Positions 13,163-26,113 of a DNA stretch of 64,000 nt are shown in pieces (within the stretch, counting starts at the first letter, position 1; every line of letters starts with the position of its first letter). The notes beneath the pieces were generated by a model, which worked only from the letters and a program-made list of their open reading frames with translations, did no database searches and was not told the origin of the DNA. This DNA is from Nipponacmea schrenckii (Eukaryota; Mollusca; Gastropoda; Lottiidae), in the NCBI GenBank assembly GCA_030562195.1, contig CM060199.1, positions 39,514,338 through 39,578,337 on the forward strand. Direction: 5' to 3'. The position numbers and the translations under genes are program-made.

Positions 13163-13350
13163 CGAATTATAACTTGTCTCTAACGTTAATAGTTTGAAAG
13201 ACACGATATTTATACGACGTCAATTTGGAGATAAATTCAGAAAAAATACAACAGATATAACTTGCCTCCAAAGTTAATCATTTCATAGACATGATTTTTA
13301 TTTGACGTGAATTTCGAAATAAATTTTAAACAAATTAAAACAGATATAAC
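13163..13350. repeat. 88-89-bp tandem duplication
   Basis: ATAACTTG recurs at about 13169, 13257 and 13346. Between these points are two diverged copies sharing CGTTAAT/AGTTAAT, GACACGAT/GACATGAT and ACGTCAATTT/ACGTGAATTT. It lies directly against the end of the 19-bp array. Confidence 0.6.
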
Positions 13351-14559
13351 TTGATAATTGACACAAAAATAGAAAGGTGTGTACTATATTTGTATTTCTG
13401 AAAGAAAAAAAAAATATTTATAATGATGCATTTATTCTACACTGCCAGAGGCGCACAAATAATTTAAAACCTTTATATAGCATTCATCGATAAATTTAAA
13501 CCTTATAGGGAAATTACTGATTGAACTGATTGAAATTAAATAGATAAAAAAAAATAGCAAATAGTGTTGTTATTTCTATCAATACCTGTAGATCGGTATA
13601 CCATGTTTTAAACAGATACTGCCTCTCAGCATAAGCATAATATTTTAGTTTTCAAGAATGTTCAGTGCGAATGAACTTACCTGGTGTCATAAAGTAACAG
13701 AATCCCTTAAAATCTGAAAAACTCACAAAACTAATCATTTCTGAAAAACGCCAAACAATTTTATTAAGCGTTTTATGATAATCAAATGCATCTTTATGGA
13801 TAATTACTAAGTTTTTTGGATTTATCGGATTTTATAAGGATTCTGTTATGTTATTTATGGCAGCAGGTATATCTAGTGGTGAATGTATGCTCTTATTGGC
13901 AAATTTTTAAATTTTCAAATTTTAGGTTAATTCTTAGACGCTGTATCCCTTTAACGGTATTTAACAAGGAAAAGTAACGAAATGACATTAATTGAATATT
14001 TAACCTGACTTTTATTATTTAAACATTGCCTTGCCCTGGGGTAGTCGCGTGTCACATGATTTATTTGTTGTATGTCTGTCGTAGTTGACAATGGCTTACT
14101 TTTCCCCCTAAAGTGACATTTTTGTTCAATCTTTCAGCGTGTCAAATTTTATAGAGGTTACTATTGTGGTGCCCTTCAATGGACAAGTGAATATTGTGAT
14201 AAGAAAGGGCAATGTCTCCACCATGATCTACTATTGGAGAAAAAGGGCATGTTCCGCTCAGCGAGACACTAAATATCGGCTGTTCCAAGAAAGCACAGGT
14301 TCTCCTAATTGGCCAATAAAGATCCAAAGTCCAGTCCAGTTGGCTTATTAAGATCTCAACAAGACGCTAAGGATTTAAAATTCCAACAAACATCTTGTCC
14401 CCCTTCGTGAATCACATCTTCGCCGAAGTCTTAAGAAACAACCAGTTTCACCGATTTGGCCACAATGAGCCAGTTTTTACCATCTATGAGCCACTGCTAA
14501 AAATCTAGAGAAAGGCGAGTTCCGTCAAGTTCCATTTGAAGATCTAAGATGAAGACGGC
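13351..14559. other. Intergenic, nothing recognised
   Basis: Frames on both strands overlap at 14139-14351, so neither is favoured. The 3' end of the LINE fragment may extend into 14380-14560. Confidence 0.45.
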
Positions 14560-15110
14560 TACCTTCAAAAACGCTCTGATAATCTCAAAAAAAAGTTCCA
14601 TTCATTCAGCCATCCTAAAGCTCCAAGTAAAGAAGTGTCACCCTCAATGAGCCACTGATGGTCTGAGGATATCAGAGAGAGCAGGTTAACCAGGATTTTA
14701 TTTTTGCTGTTGGTAATTTTCAATCTACATTTTTTACAAGAATTTGTCAGTTTATCAAGCCTCTTTTCCAATTCCTTAACCGTAGTATCGCAAGGTACAA
14801 TATCGTCACCAAACAAAATATAGTTTTATCGTACTAACATTAATATACCCCTGATCACCATTGCTTAAATCTGAAACAATGTCAATTATGAAAATTGGAA
14901 ACAAGAATAGTGATAATTCGCAACCGTGTACGCCAAATGTAGCTTAAAAAATATCATTGGTACTCAATGAAGCTCTAACGCAATCTATAACATAATTATA
15001 CATATTTCTCAATAATCTAAATATATAACCCCTAATGTTGTAGATTAGACTTTTCAGGCAAATGGAATCGAAGGCAGATTTAAGGTCAATGAGACCACAA
15101 TTTAGCCTAC
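14560..15110 (-). pseudogene. Decayed non-LTR (LINE) reverse-transcriptase fragment
   Basis: On the minus strand three reverse-transcriptase palm motifs occur in the right order. Motif A is IDLKSAFDSI (15061-15093), followed by LKSLIYN and RLLRNMY. Motif B is GVHGCELSLFLFPIFIIDI (near 14880-14940). Motif C is FGDDIV (about 14798-14815), with the catalytic pair DD kept but the usual alanine replaced by glycine. It is followed by LEKRLDKLTNSCKKCRLKI and KNKI, as in the LINE thumb region. At least one stop and one frameshift separate the motifs, so the copy is dead. The clade (CR1/L2/Jockey-like) is not resolved. No endonuclease domain or ORF1 was recognised. Confidence 0.75.
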
Positions 15111-15874
15111 AAGCTATAGCAAGTAATTGCTTTGCTTAAATAAACTATAATGACACTGTTGATCTGAGAGAGCGGGTTCCTCCGACGAGCCTACTGATCG
15201 AGGTTACGGTGAAATTTATGCCCGTTACGGATGGCATATTTCAATATTAAAAGTGATCCTTTAATCTGTCATTTTATAAACCTGTTATATAATACTTCAA
15301 CATGGATGTTACTAGTTTCTCTTGGTTTCTGATTAATAATATGATAAGATACTGTCGAACAAAGGCCTAGATTTACTGGCAAATAGGTCAGTTCGCAAGA
15401 ACAAGGAGAGCTTTGTATCATTTCAAGTCGGACTTTCTTTACCCATCTACCTGGATGATATAATCTCTTACATTCTGATGAAGTGTCAAATTGCGTTACA
15501 GAATAAATTAAACTGCATTATAAAAATAATACGGGCAATACGGCAGTGTTGTTCACAAACAGTTTTCCTTGATCACAAATCTTTATATTGCGCTCTAAAT
15601 TATTACATGACTAAAGCTGTGAGGTATGGTGCCCGGTCTGGGATTAACGATAGAGTAGATAATAGTAATAATAATACTCCAAATAATAATAATCTGTATG
15701 AACTTTATTTGGGGATCTAAGATCCATACTTGTGTATTCATATTTTCTACTCAATCGATAATACTACATATGACATCGGACCGTTCAGCTTACCTGGTCT
15801 ATTCGTGGCTTGAGACAGTTGTATCCCCTGAAAGGTTAATCGTGATGGTGAACTGTAAACATACTTCAAAATAA
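15111..15874. other. Intergenic, probably more decayed LINE sequence
   Basis: It lies upstream of the reverse-transcriptase fragment on the minus strand, but no further motif could be read. An (AAT)n-like stretch sits at 15660-15695. Confidence 0.4.
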
Positions 15875-16165
15875 ATGTTATTACCACGTCACAATTTACC
15901 ATGTAACCAGTTACCATGTAACCAAATTACCACGTCACCAATTACTATGTTACCAGTTATCTTGACACCAATTGAAATGTTACGAATTACCACTTCACCA
16001 TTTACCATGTTACCAATTACAACGTAACCAAATTACATGTTACCAGTTACCATGTTACCAATTACATGTAACAAATTACCTTGTCATCAATTACATGTAA
16101 CCAGTTACCTTGTCACCAATTACATGTTACCAATTACCTTATCAACATTTACCATTATCCCTGAC
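15875..16165. repeat. Degenerate 15-18-bp minisatellite (ACCAATTACCATGTT)
   Basis: About 18 imperfect copies of (T)TACCA(T/C)GT(A/T/C)ACCA(A/G)T. It is far more degenerate than the other arrays, suggesting greater age. Confidence 0.85.
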
Positions 16166-18265
16166 CACTGTCTGGATCTGCTCATGGGATACACACTGAA
16201 TTTCTAAAAATGTAAAGAAATATTCGAGTCTCAATAATTAGATTTCCATTATGACGTGTTTAGTTTAGTTAGGATAAACAACTTCCCTTTTGTGCAATTG
16301 AAAATCAAAGATTAGCATCGCTTTCGTTAAGATAAAGCAGTGCATACATAAAGTTCGACTAACATTAGTCAAGGCTTAGGTTAAGTGCGCCCCAGTATAC
16401 TATAACCGCCTTTGCCTGTGCTTTCGTAGCATTGCTTAATCCCTAATTACATGGAAGAGCCATCTGTGCAATAAAGCTTTTTTAACAACCAGTAAGCGAA
16501 AAAATTCTTTCTCCATCATTTTCTGTCGTTGTATGAAGTCGTTGTTTATCGAGAAACACCTGCAGGTTTAAGATGTATTTGCTTAAAGACCGGTCAGATT
16601 TTCAGTAAGTGCAATATCAGATTCATTTCTCAGTTTTTTTTTTCGAACTTAAACAAATGTTTCCAGTTTTATTTCTCGCTTTATCGTATATTAAGATAGT
16701 TTCTGACCGGACACGTGGTATTATTTACCTTTCAACAAAAAATCGACACGTTCACAAACTTGTCACAAAATCAAATTTATTTTCCTTATTTTTTTTTTAC
16801 AAATTCACCGAGTATTATAGGTAATTTTTTTAAAAATACTGTTAATTTTTATCGAGTGTCGCGTGTCACTAATCGAATTGAGAATGGGATATGTATACAG
16901 TGTTTAATTGTGAGTTTGACACATTGTGCCACGTGTACCTTATAACATCTACTACCAACCTCTAAATGGCATTCAGTAAAGACGTTTGATAAAATTAAAT
17001 TCTTATGGATCACAATTACTAACTTTATTTGAGCGACGTTTCAACCAGCATTCTCTGGCTTTTATCAAATAATGCTGGTTGAAACGTTGCTGAAAAACAC
17101 GTTGGTAAATGTATTCATTAAGAATATTAATATGCTTACAAGACCTAAACCTTAATTCAACTACCGTATGTTAATACACTGTATCAGCAATCTAATGAAG
17201 CGAGAACAGTGTTGTATATCAGAGTTTAGTTCGTTGTCCAATGGAGATTTAAGGGGCACCTGCAGCACCATATTGTACAAAAGTACCTGATACAAATTGT
17301 ATTATATTAATTTAATTCACACACTACCAGTGCCAGTCAAACCATCGACTGAGTTTTGAGTCTACTATTTTAGTATTATATAATTGTCTGTCCTGTAGTA
17401 AGACTTTTAGTAAATGTGAATTAGTGTAAATTTTTAAGATTTCACTCATCAGCCTATTAGTACTATGTTCAGATTAGTTCTTTTCTTTACCCTGGTCAAA
17501 TTTCTTTACTGTGAAATTTCTGCTCAGCGAGTCTGTTTACATAATTATGTTGCTGCCGATTTTGGACGAGATATTCTGGTAAACGGAATTATTCCGATCG
17601 TACGTATGTATATCCATACGTAATGTGTTAATGTATGTATTTCTGATATGGAATGAAGCAGGTACTGGGGGTCAGATCAGACCATTCCCCCTTATTCCAC
17701 TATGGTGTTTTTGAATTAATTGAAGTTTCTTTCAATTGACTTGGTCATTCCATTTCTAATACTCCATGTCTACAGCTGTGATATTCACTAGTATAGCGCA
17801 AGGAACAAACTCTGCTCACTGGTGTATTATGGCTGGTTGTTTCCTGGACTCAGGGTGTAATGAAATATCCTAGATCGTTCTATATTGATAGGTTGGGTGT
17901 AAATGATAACTATTAATTAATAGGGAAAAGTCGTTAGATAAAATTGACATATTGCATTTTTCCCTGTAAATGTCAACATAATAAGATGAACTAGCCAAAC
18001 TGACACGGAAATTTACAAATCCAGGTGAGAATGTGAAGAATTTTAAATTGGTGGAAATTTGAGAAACATATTTCATATTTATAACAGATCGTGACCCGGT
18101 AAATGGGTATATCTTATGATAAATAGTGGGGTCATATTATGATAAATATGTTTCAAAAAACATTAAAACTGAAGTAGGGATAGTCGTTAAGAAATTCGAA
18201 GTTTGGATCAAATAAAAGCAACCGAAATATATTTGTTCATTTTACTCGATAACATTACCTGTATG
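16166..18265. other. Intergenic, only the 17,030 stem-loop seen
   Basis: Short random frames. No repeats other than the stem-loop were found. Confidence 0.45.
17030..17087. repeat. Near-perfect 20-nt inverted repeat (stem-loop)
   Basis: GCGACGTTTCAACCAGCATT at 17030-17049 pairs 19 of 20 with AATGCTGGTTGAAACGTTGC at 17068-17087, with an 18-nt loop. The GGTTGAAACGT type of motif is common at the ends of invertebrate retroelements, but the parent element is not visible here. Confidence 0.7.
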
Positions 18266-19976
18266 TGTTTCGAAACCTAGTATGTAATAAACTTAGAAGT
18301 AGTTGTCTATATATCTTGTGTTTTGAAATGTAGTATGTAATAAACCTAGAAGTAGTATATCCGTATATCTTGTGTTTAGAAAAGAAGTATGTAATAAAAC
18401 TAGAAGTAGTATATCTATATATCTTGTGTTTAGAAACCTAGTATGTAATAAACTTAGAAGTAGTATATCTATATATCTTGTGTTTAGAAACGTAGTATGT
18501 AATAAACCTAGAAGTAGTATATCTATATATCTTGTGTTTAGAAACGTAGTATGTAATAAACTAGAAGTAGTATATCTATATATCTTATGTTTAGAAACAT
18601 AGTATGTAATAAACCTAGAAGTAGTATATCTATATATCTTATGTTTAGAAACGTAGTATGTAATAAACCTAGAAGTAGTATATCTATATATCTTGTGTTT
18701 TGAAACATAGTATGTAATAAACCTAGAAGTAGTATATCTATATATCTAGTGTTTAGAAACGTAGTATGTAATAAACCTAGAAGTAGTATATCTATATATC
18801 TATGTGTTTAGAAACATGTATTAATAAACTAGAAGTATATATCTATATATCTTATGTTTAGAAACTAGTATGTAATAACTTAGAAGTAGTTATCATATAT
18901 TAGTTTAGAAACTAGTATGTAATAAACTTAGAAGTAGTATATCCATATCTTGTATTTAGAAACGTAGTATGTAATAAACCTAGAAGTAGTATATCTATAT
19001 ATCTTGTGTTTTGAAACGTAGTATGTAATAAAACTAGAAGTAGTATATCTATATATCTTGTGTTTAGAAATTAGATGTAATAAACTTAAAAGTAGTATAT
19101 CTATATATCTGTGTTTAGAAACGTAGTATGTAATAAACCTAAAAAGTAGTATATCATATATCTTGTGTTTAGAAACGTAGTATGTAATAAAGTAGAAGTA
19201 GTATATCTATATATCTTGTGTTTAGAAACGCAGTATGTAATAAAGTAAGAAGTAGTATATCCATATATCTTGTGTTTAGAAACGTAGTATGTAATAAAGT
19301 AAGAAGTAGTATATCAATATATCTTGTGATTAGAAACTAGTATGTAATAAACTAAGAAGTAGTATATCTATATATCTTGTGTTTTGAAACGTAGTATGTA
19401 ATAAACTTAGAAGTAGTATATCCATATCTTGTTTTTAGAAACGTAGTATGTAATAAACCTAGAAGTAGTATATCCTATATCTTGTGTTTAGAAACGTAGT
19501 ATGTAATAAACCTAGAAGTAGTATATCCGTATATCTTGTGTTTAGAAACATAGTATGTAATAAAACTAGAAGTAGTATATCTATATATCTAGTGTTTAGA
19601 AACGTAGTATGTAATAAACCTAGAAGTAGTATATCTATATATCTAGTTTTTAGAAACGTAGTATGTAATAAACCTAGAAGTAGTATATCTATATATCTTG
19701 TGTTTTGAAACGTAGTATGTAATAAACCTAGAAGTAGTATATCAATATATCTTGTGTTTTGAAACGTAGTATGTAATAAACCTAGAAGTAGTATATCTAT
19801 ATATTATGTGTTTTGAAACATAGTATGTAATAAACCTAGAAGTAGTATATCTATATATCTTGTTTTTAGAAATGTAGTATGTAATAAACCTAGAAGTAAT
19901 ATATCTATATATCTTGTTTTTAGAAATGTAGTATGTAATAAACCTAGAAGTAGTATATCTATATATCTTGTGTTTT
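18266..19976. repeat. 54-bp satellite array, about 32 copies
   Basis: The unit is GAAACGTAGTATGTAATAAA, then CCTAGAAGTAGTATATCTAT, then ATATCTTGTGTTTA. Because 54 is a multiple of three, the 18-residue pattern FRNVVCNKPRSSISIYLV stays open over several units, which explains the short ORFs on both strands. Copies in the middle (18,800-19,330) have small deletions; the edges are cleaner. The core TAGAAGTAGTATATCTATA is also found at the end of the element at 51.6-52.3 kb. Confidence 0.98.
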
Positions 19977-20790
19977 TAATGTTTATGCTCCGTCTTCTAT
20001 ATGTCTTATAAAGGATACATATTTGTTCTTGTTTATTTCTTGCCTTGCTCATCCTTTGTCAGTTAAAACACCCTAAAACCAGTTATCTCAGATAGGTGAG
20101 GTTAGGGTCTTATATTTACAGCCATGGGTTTCATATAGGAACCCGCCCTTCCTACACTGGACGTTAAAATATATACATCTTACATGATGTGCAACCGTCA
20201 GTCCAAATCTACACCAATTCAGGTTCCATAACCTAAAGAATAACTACATGTATTGCTATATTTATCAGCCCGTTAAGGCGTTTATTAGGAAGGCATAATC
20301 GTGGGATAATCTCTTTTGGCGAAATCTCTTTTGGCGAAACATTGGACATGTTCCACAAGTATTAATGAAACAAAATGATGATTTGCGCACAGAAAGCCTA
20401 AGTTACATATCGGATGTCTCGGTTTGCATGAAATTTTTCGAGACTTTGTGGTCTCTATAATTGACCCCCGTCACTTAACAAGTTACAGAAACCCGTAGCA
20501 TGCCTACAATATTATAAATCTGAAATATGAAGACTGTGATAAACCATAAACTACCCCGATACTCCAGAAAGGGGACAGCATCCTTCAAATGTGTTATGAT
20601 TTTACTTGGTGTGTAGTGGGTGGTGTAACTGTTGATATTAGCATTTAAATACACACTTAGACACTGAGAGCAAACAACCGTTAATAAAACATTATAAATA
20701 TAAACTGAGATATCATTGTATTCTAAACTCCTACAAGATCTTCTTTTATAGACCAAAATACATCATTGTCATCGAAATTTCATCTCGACC

Positions 20791-21120
20791 TTGTCTTATT
20801 CCTTAAACACACTATCGTTAGAAATATACCACACAAAATATTGGCTTTGGTTTCTAGAAGTAATAAGGTAGGGGCCTGAGAAATAACAACACAATTCCCG
20901 ATAGGGTCTTATTCCTTAAACACACTATCGTTAGAAATATACCACACAAAATATTGGCTTTGGTTTCTAGAAGTAATGAGCAAGGAGCCCGAATTAAAAT
21001 TACCAATAGGCTCTTATTCCTGAAATACACTATCGTTAGAAATATAGCACAGACAATCTTGGCTTTGGTTTATAAGAGTAATTAGGTAGCGGACTGAGAA
21101 ATGACAACATAATAGGGGCT
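20791..21120. repeat. 105-113-bp tandem repeat, 3 copies
   Basis: TCTTATTCCT(T/G)AAA(C/T)ACACT starts at 20794, 20907 and 21012. Each copy continues through ATCGTTAGAAATAT, TTGGCTTTGGTTT and AGAAGTAAT. The first two copies are nearly identical; the third is diverged. Confidence 0.9.
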
Positions 21121-21895
21121 CACAACTCCAGGAATGAGACAGAATTTGAATGTTGGCCAGCCTTAGTTCAAGAGGAACATTGCCCCTAGAGACGCCACCG
21201 ACTAGCTCATGGATATCGGGTTAACAAGTTTAGTAAGACGGTTAACTTCGCGTAGTAATACCAAACATTTGATTCAGGGAAAGTGCCATAAAGAGTTGGA
21301 CTCGCTTCAATACCGCCATCTTTTTTACAATGTCCAAATACCTTGAATGGAAACTATTTCACAATTACATATAAATGTTTGACACATCGGGTAATAAAAG
21401 GAAACAAATTATATCAGTGAATCTAAGATGTGTGATCTGATGATATCTAAGATAAGAAGGGCGTTCACCAGTACATTACAATGTCTTATTACCCAGACCA
21501 GGGTCTGATGACGCCAGTAACGTTCAGATCATCTTGTAGATACAATTACAGACACATGATTGCAGTGATACGGGAAATATACGGATACTGATTGATATAC
21601 TTAACTGTTGTGATGTGCTCTTGAGTTTAAAGCGCGATACGTATTCGCGATGTTGATCAGAATTTATTCGTTGGGATGTAAATACACCTTTGTATATTTT
21701 GTAGTTAATTTAATTCGCTGATGAGTCAAATTGAGACAATGTATGTACCTAATTAGTACGAGCTCCATGATGGCGAAAATTTGGTTTACGTTTTCGTATT
21801 TTAAAGTAGCCATTTGTATCTATACCCCTGTGTAATAGCTTCACAAATAAAGAGTGCTTCATCACGTTGTGGTATGCGATTTCACCACTTCCATC

Positions 21896-21915
21896 ACTTA
21901 CTTACTTACTTACTT
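21896..21915. repeat. (CTTA)n microsatellite
   Basis: Five CTTA units in a row. Confidence 0.85.
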
Positions 21916-24164
21916 GTTGAAATTATTTAACTTAGTCACTTGTCTTTGAAACGTAAAGCCCAATCACTAATAAGACTAACTGAATTAAAACATGTGAACA
22001 ATCAAACGTCGATAACTTTACATCGTACGCAGTGAACTTGATTAGTCTAACATCCGCTTCCGTTCCATCTGGCATTGTGGGTATTTCTAATTAACCTGTG
22101 AAATTTAATGACAGAAAACGGACAGGTAGCATTATGGTAAATATTATGACACTACCAATAAAGGTATGTCCGGTCTTGTATGATTATGGTAAATACTATG
22201 ACACCATTTTAAAGGAAGGAGACGTAGAGTGACACCTGGCGGACAAATACTATGATCAATAATTAAACACGCGTAAATCAAATTCTGGTGACAATTTATC
22301 AACAGTTATGTCAAGGGCATATGTTTCAGTTAAAGGGACATTATCGGAATGCTACGGAGCTTCTACTTTCTAGTGGTTTGCATAAACATATGAAATATGC
22401 AATGATACTGATAAAAGGAATGCACATTTTCAATTAATGCTCTTAAAGAATCACGTTTTCTTGTACGTTCTATTGCCTTCGAATGTCTTATTTGTGGTTG
22501 CGTACATAATTCAGTAGGTTTCGTACAAAGATATGACCAGTAGAGCGTAAAACGTAAAAATGATTCGAGGTCAGATAACTGTGGTGTGTTTTGATGTCGC
22601 AATAAATTGACCTTTGCTAGGTTCCATAACCTACTTGTTTGTTTATAAACAAACCATGAAGATAATTGGTTAATATCGATCTTATCATAATTATAATTAT
22701 TTCGTTTCATGTTACAAAATTCCATTCCATAATTTTAGTCTTGTTCAATCATAATTAATATATATCCGACTTCCGGTGAGTCCATAGTTAAAGGGCAAGA
22801 GAGTGAATCTCGCGATATTTCCTTGTCGTTTGAAACGTTTGATTCTGGTTTAACGTGTTTTAGAACTCATCAAACCCGGCGGCTAAAATGAAAAAATCAA
22901 AGGAGTTGAGTGAAACGAAGAGAACACGAATCAGGTACAGTCTTCTCATGTCAGTACTCTCTCGTTACTCGATAATTACTAGGAAATATTTTGTTTCTTC
23001 AATTATCACAGAATTAAAACCCTCTGATGTCCAAATGTCAAATACTATACTCCAATAATCAAAGTTTGGAATTTTACTATCATCGTAAAAGTTGTAAAGC
23101 ACTCAGTTGCTTCAGTGATCTTCGACCTTGACTGGAGGAACAGTGCTTTATATTATTAATGTCACCAATAGCAAGGTTAATGCATTTACTCAACCGTCCA
23201 ACAAATGTATGGCAAATACCGTACATCTCTGAACTTTTTCACCTGTAAAGTCAAATTACAGTCAAACCTGTATCAAGAGACCAACGAAGGAATGTTCAAA
23301 GACGGTCTCTTAACTAGGGTGATTTTAATTTAGTCTGTTGTGTTACACAATCCAAGCATGCTGCTCAAATGTTCATTCGACAAAATTACATTTCTAATTT
23401 CTTATTAAACGAATTTATATTTTTTATTCAGTCTTTAGGATTAGCAAGATATTTATAAACCTCACTAATTAATATAAGATGAGATTTATGGACAGAATTT
23501 TAGTTCTATTATAGTTTATCAATTCGATGATTCGAGTGTTAGTCATATCATTGGCTAATAGCTAAAATTAATTTTAGATTTAGTTTTTTTATCCAATCGA
23601 CTTACTGTATAAGTAATAAGTTTTTAAGAGTAAGGCACCTGGAGTATAACGGTAAGGGATATAGGCCCAGTTCGTTTCAGTTCATATATTATTAAAATTT
23701 CTTATCAACAATATTTATAATTGTGTACACGTGTGAGACCACCTTAGTTTTCAATTAGACAATTCAAAATGACTTTCATATCCTTAAAACGAACCTGGAT
23801 TCATGAAGGTACAACTGTTCAATGGATTTATTACTTTACTTTCGTGTGTACATGTGAAATATCATATTCCAAATACTTTAAAAGGTGAAAGCTTGTCTTT
23901 GTTAGATAAATATGATAATGGACCCCCACTCTAGTATGACACATTGCTGGTCGTACTTACATAGACCACCACGAATCCTCTGTGACCCCTACACGAGAGT
24001 TCCCGGGGGTAAATATTCAACTCGGACTTTGACCCAAGCCATAAGAAATTTGATTTAATTAGCCAGGAAGATATTGATATATCATTTTACTCCGTTTACT
24101 TCGTCGTTTGCTATAGGAAATGCCATTTCATTCACCAGACCTTTACATACAGCTGCCCCCCTTC

Positions 24165-24330
24165 TTGTCCGTGATGTAGGTCAGAGGGGTTGATGTGGCA
24201 AAAGCGTCTAGTCGGATTGGACAATAAACCAAGGCCCCGTGTGCTACAGGCTGTACACGTTAAAGATTCTTTGACAATTGGAAATCGCAAAAAGAGTAGG
24301 CTAATGCCACTGTCCTGGCGAAATGTACCT
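24165..24330 (-). mobile_element. R1 dispersed repeat, 3' two-thirds
   Basis: On the minus strand: CGCCAGGACAGTGGCATTAG, CCTACTCTTTTTGCGATTTC, TGTCAAAGAATCTTTAACGT, CTGTAGCACACGGGGCC, TTATTGTCCAATCCGACTAG and ACGC. It helps define the middle of the family. Confidence 0.75.
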
Positions 24331-25249
24331 CAATGCACTTCATTCCTTTAATTTCATAATACGTAAAGCCACACGTATCGGCTAAACAGCTATAAAAATA
24401 TTTGCAAGCTTTCAATGCGATGTTTGTCGATTCCAAAGCAGCCTGTGTGTGTTATAGGCTGAAAAAGTTCCAAAAACATAACGTTAACATACAGGTACAG
24501 TATCATAGCATTGAGAGTTTATTTCATTAGTAGGGGAGATAACTCAATCAGTAATTCTTGCGATGCACATAGTTTTGCAGCAGTTAAGTGCAAAGTAGTC
24601 GAAACTCACATTTCGGTGCTCAACACAGCCTTCGAATGGATTGTCCAAGATACCACTGGTTGCTAGCAGTCGCTGAAAGTCCAGTTCTTCTACAAACCGA
24701 AGGATCAATTTGACCCCATCTTTAAATACTTGAATGAAATGTTGCCCAATGCCTAAAACTGCACTTATTGCCTATTTAAACATAAATTAAAAAATGGTAT
24801 GTACACGACTGTCGCTGATTAATTCTGATGCTTAATTCCCTATCGACAATCTCTATCACTTAATTATGATAGATTAATCAACCAATTCTTCAATTATCTT
24901 TAAACATGGATGCTATTCAATTTGAAGAGATAATTGGTATCAAGAAATATATCGTGATCTACAAGTTCTGGACTGGAGAAGAGATGAAATGAAGCAATAG
25001 CTTGATAGTGATACGTACTGTTATTTTCCAATCATTTTCCTGGCTGTAGACTATTGGAATTATACACTATTAGTCTCATATTAGAACGACAAGATACCTT
25101 TACAAATTAACCCCTCATAATCCCCTTCTAATTCTCAATAACTTAAACATACTACTTAACAATATATACTATGGTGTACTGTATATTACCATGTTTTCTA
25201 TCCCTTCTCCATTTCATCTGATGATGACATGTGTAAATTGTGTTGAAAC

Positions 25250-26113
25250 ATTATGTACCTTGTTATTAAAGAAATGTGTTATGTATCTTGTTATTAAAGA
25301 AGTGTGGTATGTACCTTGTTATTAAAGAAGTGTGTTACGTACCTTTTTATTAAAGAAGTGTGTTATGTACCTTGTTATTAAAGACGTGTGTTATGTACCT
25401 TTTCATTAAAGAAGTGTGTTACGTACCTTATTATGTACTTTTTTTTTTATTAAAGAAGTGTGTTACGTACCTTGTCATTCTTTTTATTAAAGAAGTTTTG
25501 TTATGTACCTTGTTTTTTTAAAGAAGTTTTGTTATGTACCCCCTTTTTATTAAAGAAGTGTGTTACGTACCTTGTTATTAAAGAAGTGTGTTATGTACCC
25601 CTTGTTATTAAAGAAGTGTGTTATGTACCCCTTGTTATTAAAGAAGTGTGTTATGTATCTTGTTATTAAAGAATTATGTTATGCGCCTTGTTATTAAAGA
25701 AGTGTTATGTAGCTTGTTATTAAAGAAGTATGTTATATGCCTTGTTATTAAAGAAGTGTTATGTAACTTGTTATTAAAGAAGTGTGTTATGTACCTTGTT
25801 ATTAAAGAAGTGTGTTATGTGCCTTGTTATGAAAGAAGCGTATATTGTACCTTGTTATTAAAGAAATGTGTTACGTACATTGTTATTTAAGAAGTGTTTT
25901 ATGTACCTTGTTATTAAAGAAGTGTGTTATGTACCTTGTTATTAAAGAAGTGTGTTATGTACCTTTTTATTAAAGAAGTGTGTTACGTACCTTGTTATTA
26001 AAGAAGTGTGTTACGTGCATTGTTATTAAAGAAGTGTGTTATGTACCTTGTTATTAAAGAAGTGTGTTATGTGCTTTGTTATGAAAGAAGTGTTGTGTAC
26101 CTTGTTATTAATC
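25250..26113. repeat. 28-bp minisatellite, about 31 copies
   Basis: The unit GTGTGTTATGTACCTTGTTA then TTAAAGAA is repeated, with poly-T expansions near 25,440-25,560. Short plus-strand frames here are repeat-derived. Confidence 0.97.

Larger units (their letters stand above)
21121..25249. other. Intergenic with one R1 copy and two unexplained frames
   Basis: A 120-codon minus frame at 22363-22725 is the longest non-repeat ATG frame of this stretch, without recognisable domains. A stop-free minus frame ending at 24544 is described in findings. Direct repeats ATTATGGTAAATA(T/C)TATGACAC lie at about 22133 and 22183. Confidence 0.4.

Noticed and set aside
18372..20052. Short repetitive frames on both strands (FRNVVCNKPRSSISIYLV and RYIDILLLGLLHTTFLKT)
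   Set aside because: A 54-bp unit keeps a frame open automatically. Open frames on opposite strands and frequent unit deletions argue against coding.
22363..22725. 120-codon minus-strand frame
   Set aside because: Longest non-repeat frame of its region, but no recognisable domain, signal peptide or splice context. A frame of this length can occur by chance in a 64-kb window.
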